64,000 nucleotides of DNA, taken from Microbulbifer harenosus (GTDB taxonomy: Bacteria > Pseudomonadota > Gammaproteobacteria > Pseudomonadales > Cellvibrionaceae). The notes under the pieces are model-generated. The model was not told the origin of the DNA. It saw nothing but the letters and a program-made list of their open reading frames with translations, and did no database searches. Made by a program: the position numbers and the translations under genes. Below, piece after piece: positions 62,312-64,000 of the stretch. The stretch is taken from contig NZ_VANI01000020.1 in the NCBI RefSeq assembly GCF_005771435.1, positions 1 to 64,000 on the forward strand, in the 5' to 3' direction. Every line of letters starts with the position of its first letter. Position 1 is the first letter of the stretch.

Positions 62312-63349
62312 TCAAAGTACCTCGATTTCCTTCAGCCACTCGATTGCATCAGCAGTCCACCTATCGGTGTCTTTTTCCTGCTTTCTGACTCCAAAGGCAT
62401 GACCGCCGGTTTCGTAAAGCAGGACCTTTACGTCTATGTCTGCCTTTTTCAATTCCCTTGCATATACCTCTGAATAATGAACCGGATCAATCGGATCATC
62501 TTTGGCGTGCACAAGAAGTGTTGGCGGGATATTGGGTGAGATCTTGATATCCGTATTCAGCTCCTGAGCAGCGACTGCTCTTGGCCTTTTGTTCTTGTGC
62601 TCCATTGTCAAATGGCCGGGATAGACCGGTATCGCGAAGTCGGGCCGACTGCTGACCTGATCGATTTCGTCGACGGGGTCATAGGCACGTTTGTCGAACG
62701 CCGTACTGGAAAGCACCGCCAGATTCCCACCTGCAGAAAATCCCATGACGCCAATCTTGTCGGGATCGATACCGTATTCTTTCGCATTATACCGAACGAT
62801 AGAAATCGTCCTCTGTGCGTCTTGTAGCGCCAATGGAATCTCAGGGGTTACGTGCTTGCGTAATTTTTTATCCCAGCTACAGCCGGAGTTGGGAACGCGG
62901 TACTTCACAACGATGCAAGTAACACCAACCTCCGTCAGCCACTGGCAAACATCGGCGCCGTTAAAGCCAATAGTACTTTGCTGGCCAATAGCTACTCCCT
63001 TGTAGCCGCCACCGGGAAACACAATTACTGCCGCCCGGGCAGATGGCCCCTTCGGCACATAGCGTATAAATGTGGGATGGGTGATGACGAGCCACGGGTG
63101 CTCTTTAGCGTAGTCGTCATTTTCGATTTTCTTGATCCCATCCGCGATTACTTTGGAATCGTCGGGCCACAAGGATACTTCCTGTGAGTAGAGAACCGGG
63201 AATGACGTATCCGCAGACGAGCCATCCTTATGGGTTAGCTTACTTGCATTGATTTCCTTCAACGAGTTTTCGTCGCTTGACACCAAGGGGGGCGAGCAAA
63301 ACGCCAATAGCACGGTCATACTTAGAAACGAAAACAGCAAGAGCTTCAT
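62312..63349 (-). CDS. Secreted alpha/beta hydrolase, acetyl-xylan-esterase-like
   Basis: The 345-residue protein has an N-terminal hydrophobic signal (LLLFSFLSMTVLLAFC), possibly with a lipidated cysteine. The oxyanion motif is VIVFPGGGYKGVAIG. The nucleophile Ser is in IGVMGFSAGGNLAVL, the acid in VHAKDDPIDPVHYSEVY and the His in TGGHAFGVRK. This matches BD-FAE/acetyl-xylan-esterase-type hydrolases. Lower GC than the core suggests acquisition. The natural ester is not known; a link to the xylan locus 25 kb away is only a possibility. Confidence 0.85.
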   Translation of the reverse strand: MKLLLFSFLSMTVLLAFCSPPLVSSDENSLKEINASKLTHKDGSSADTSFPVLYSQEVSLWPDDSKVIADGIKKIENDDYAKEHPWLVITHPTFIRYVPKGPSARAAVIVFPGGGYKGVAIGQQSTIGFNGADVCQWLTEVGVTCIVVKYRVPNSGCSWDKKLRKHVTPEIPLALQDAQRTISIVRYNAKEYGIDPDKIGVMGFSAGGNLAVLSSTAFDKRAYDPVDEIDQVSSRPDFAIPVYPGHLTMEHKNKRPRAVAAQELNTDIKISPNIPPTLLVHAKDDPIDPVHYSEVYARELKKADIDVKVLLYETGGHAFGVRKQEKDTDRWTADAIEWLKEIEVL

Positions 63350-63589
63350 TTACACCGTCCATATCGAGCATTTTTAGAATTTTTCATGGCTCTTTTTCAT
63401 AGAATCACATGAAAATCCCTTAGCTTTGTTTGGCGTCCGGATCAATAGATAAACGCAATGAAGAAAATTTCATGCTATAAACGAGTGAAGCAAAATAACA
63501 TAAAATTTACGAAATGCAGATAATTCCAACCACTGCGATTCTTACATAAGTGTTGTACTTCCAGCCTGAAACCAAGCCGCAACAGGAAT

Positions 63590-63961
63590 CTATAATTCAG
63601 TTAGCTTTTTGTATACAGACATGATTCTAGCGGTAGACAACAGGCCGTCCATTGGAATTCCATGGTCAACAGTAATTGGCAAAAATTTGTCATTGACTGA
63701 AATTAATTTAACCACGATGTATCCTGGTGATTTATTATTATAGATAACACCAAATACAACAACTTTCGCTGACTCAAGATTCGTTTCCAGAAAGTCATGA
63801 GAGCCACAACCAAGTGTAGCAGCTACATACATGTGGTCATTAGAAACATTGTACTGAGTAACTGGCCCAAACTCATTGTCTAGAAACTTGAGCTCCTCAC
63901 TTAAACCTGCATACTTATCGCTAAGTTCAGCTTCACTTAGCCCCTCGCCACAGTAGATCAT
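63590..63961 (-). CDS. Hypothetical protein, possibly continuing beyond the window
   Basis: An AT-rich frame of 123 codons from ATG 63961. The frame stays open to the window end at 64000 and no clear ribosome site precedes the ATG, so the gene may begin further right. The visible part is acidic (EAELSDKYAGLSEELKFLDN) and alternates beta-like stretches (HMYVAATLGCG, GYIVVKLISVNDKFLPITVD). No family is recognised. The 240 bp between it and the esterase (63350-63589) hold nothing I can identify. Confidence 0.5.
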   Translation of the reverse strand: MIYCGEGLSEAELSDKYAGLSEELKFLDNEFGPVTQYNVSNDHMYVAATLGCGSHDFLETNLESAKVVVFGVIYNNKSPGYIVVKLISVNDKFLPITVDHGIPMDGLLSTARIMSVYKKLTEL

Positions 63962-64000
63962 TTTTGCTGCTGCAGAATAGCGATGGCTAGAAAAGTTTTC

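Overview
The window is about 64 kb of a GC-rich gammaproteobacterial chromosome. It most resembles a marine polysaccharide-degrading member of the Cellvibrionales, such as Microbulbifer or a relative. This rests on gene content: secreted xylan enzymes, CBM2 modules joined by long poly-serine linkers, a tRNA(Thr-Tyr-Gly-Thr)-tufB operon, and the birA/coaX/SPOR order. No 16S or marker search was possible, so the genus is an inference.

Layout. 1-1.1 kb: a tRNA operon reading leftward into EF-Tu, with a good promoter. 1.2-8.6 kb: one long leftward gene string, S33 hydrolase - natA - natB - alr - birA - coaX - SPOR, mostly with 4-nt overlaps. 11.1-17.6 kb: an organic-phosphate module with a dual-domain beta-propeller phytase lipoprotein, a TonB-dependent receptor and a divergent Tat-exported PhoX phosphatase. 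17.9-24.1 kb: msrPQ, an MFS carrier, a YbaL-type antiporter and MarC. 24.2-33 kb: aceK, an AraC regulator, ppk/ppx and selO. 33.3-38.6 kb: a xylan module with GH10, a GPH-family transporter, GH43 and a Nudix-fold regulator whose catalytic box is degenerate. 39.6-42.7 kb: an emrR-A-B type efflux operon with a perfect palindrome upstream. 42.8-49.5 kb: a three-gene secreted redox cluster headed by a 1334-residue CBM2 / PQQ-dehydrogenase / CBM2 / cytochrome c / DUF1592-type fusion. 50.6-56.6 kb: parC, a LysR/azoreductase pair, and DUF2214-fetA-fetB. 56.6-64 kb: an AT-richer accessory region with an acyl-CoA-oxidase-like gene, a DUF6356 gene, a LysR/aldo-keto reductase pair, a toxin-tail/immunity pair and an esterase. 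About 60-bp imperfect direct repeats flank 56.6-61.5 kb.

The most unusual non-coding signal is a family of large nested palindromes, found as pairs (here called A and B) at four loci (9.8-10.1, 17.6-17.9, 33.0-33.3 and 39.3-39.5 kb). All four lie exactly between convergent genes. Each element has 19-29 bp perfect outer arms enclosing a smaller hairpin (loop usually AGGGAC) and a conserved tail of about 27 nt. Arm sequences change between copies while pairing is kept. Genes ending at these loci shift toward G/T-ending codons near their 3' ends.

The most unusual protein system is the 42.8-49.5 kb cluster. Its architecture suggests extracellular oxidation of sugars at a cellulose surface with electrons passed to a fused c-type cytochrome, perhaps to feed lytic oxidative enzymes. 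This role is inferred from domains only.
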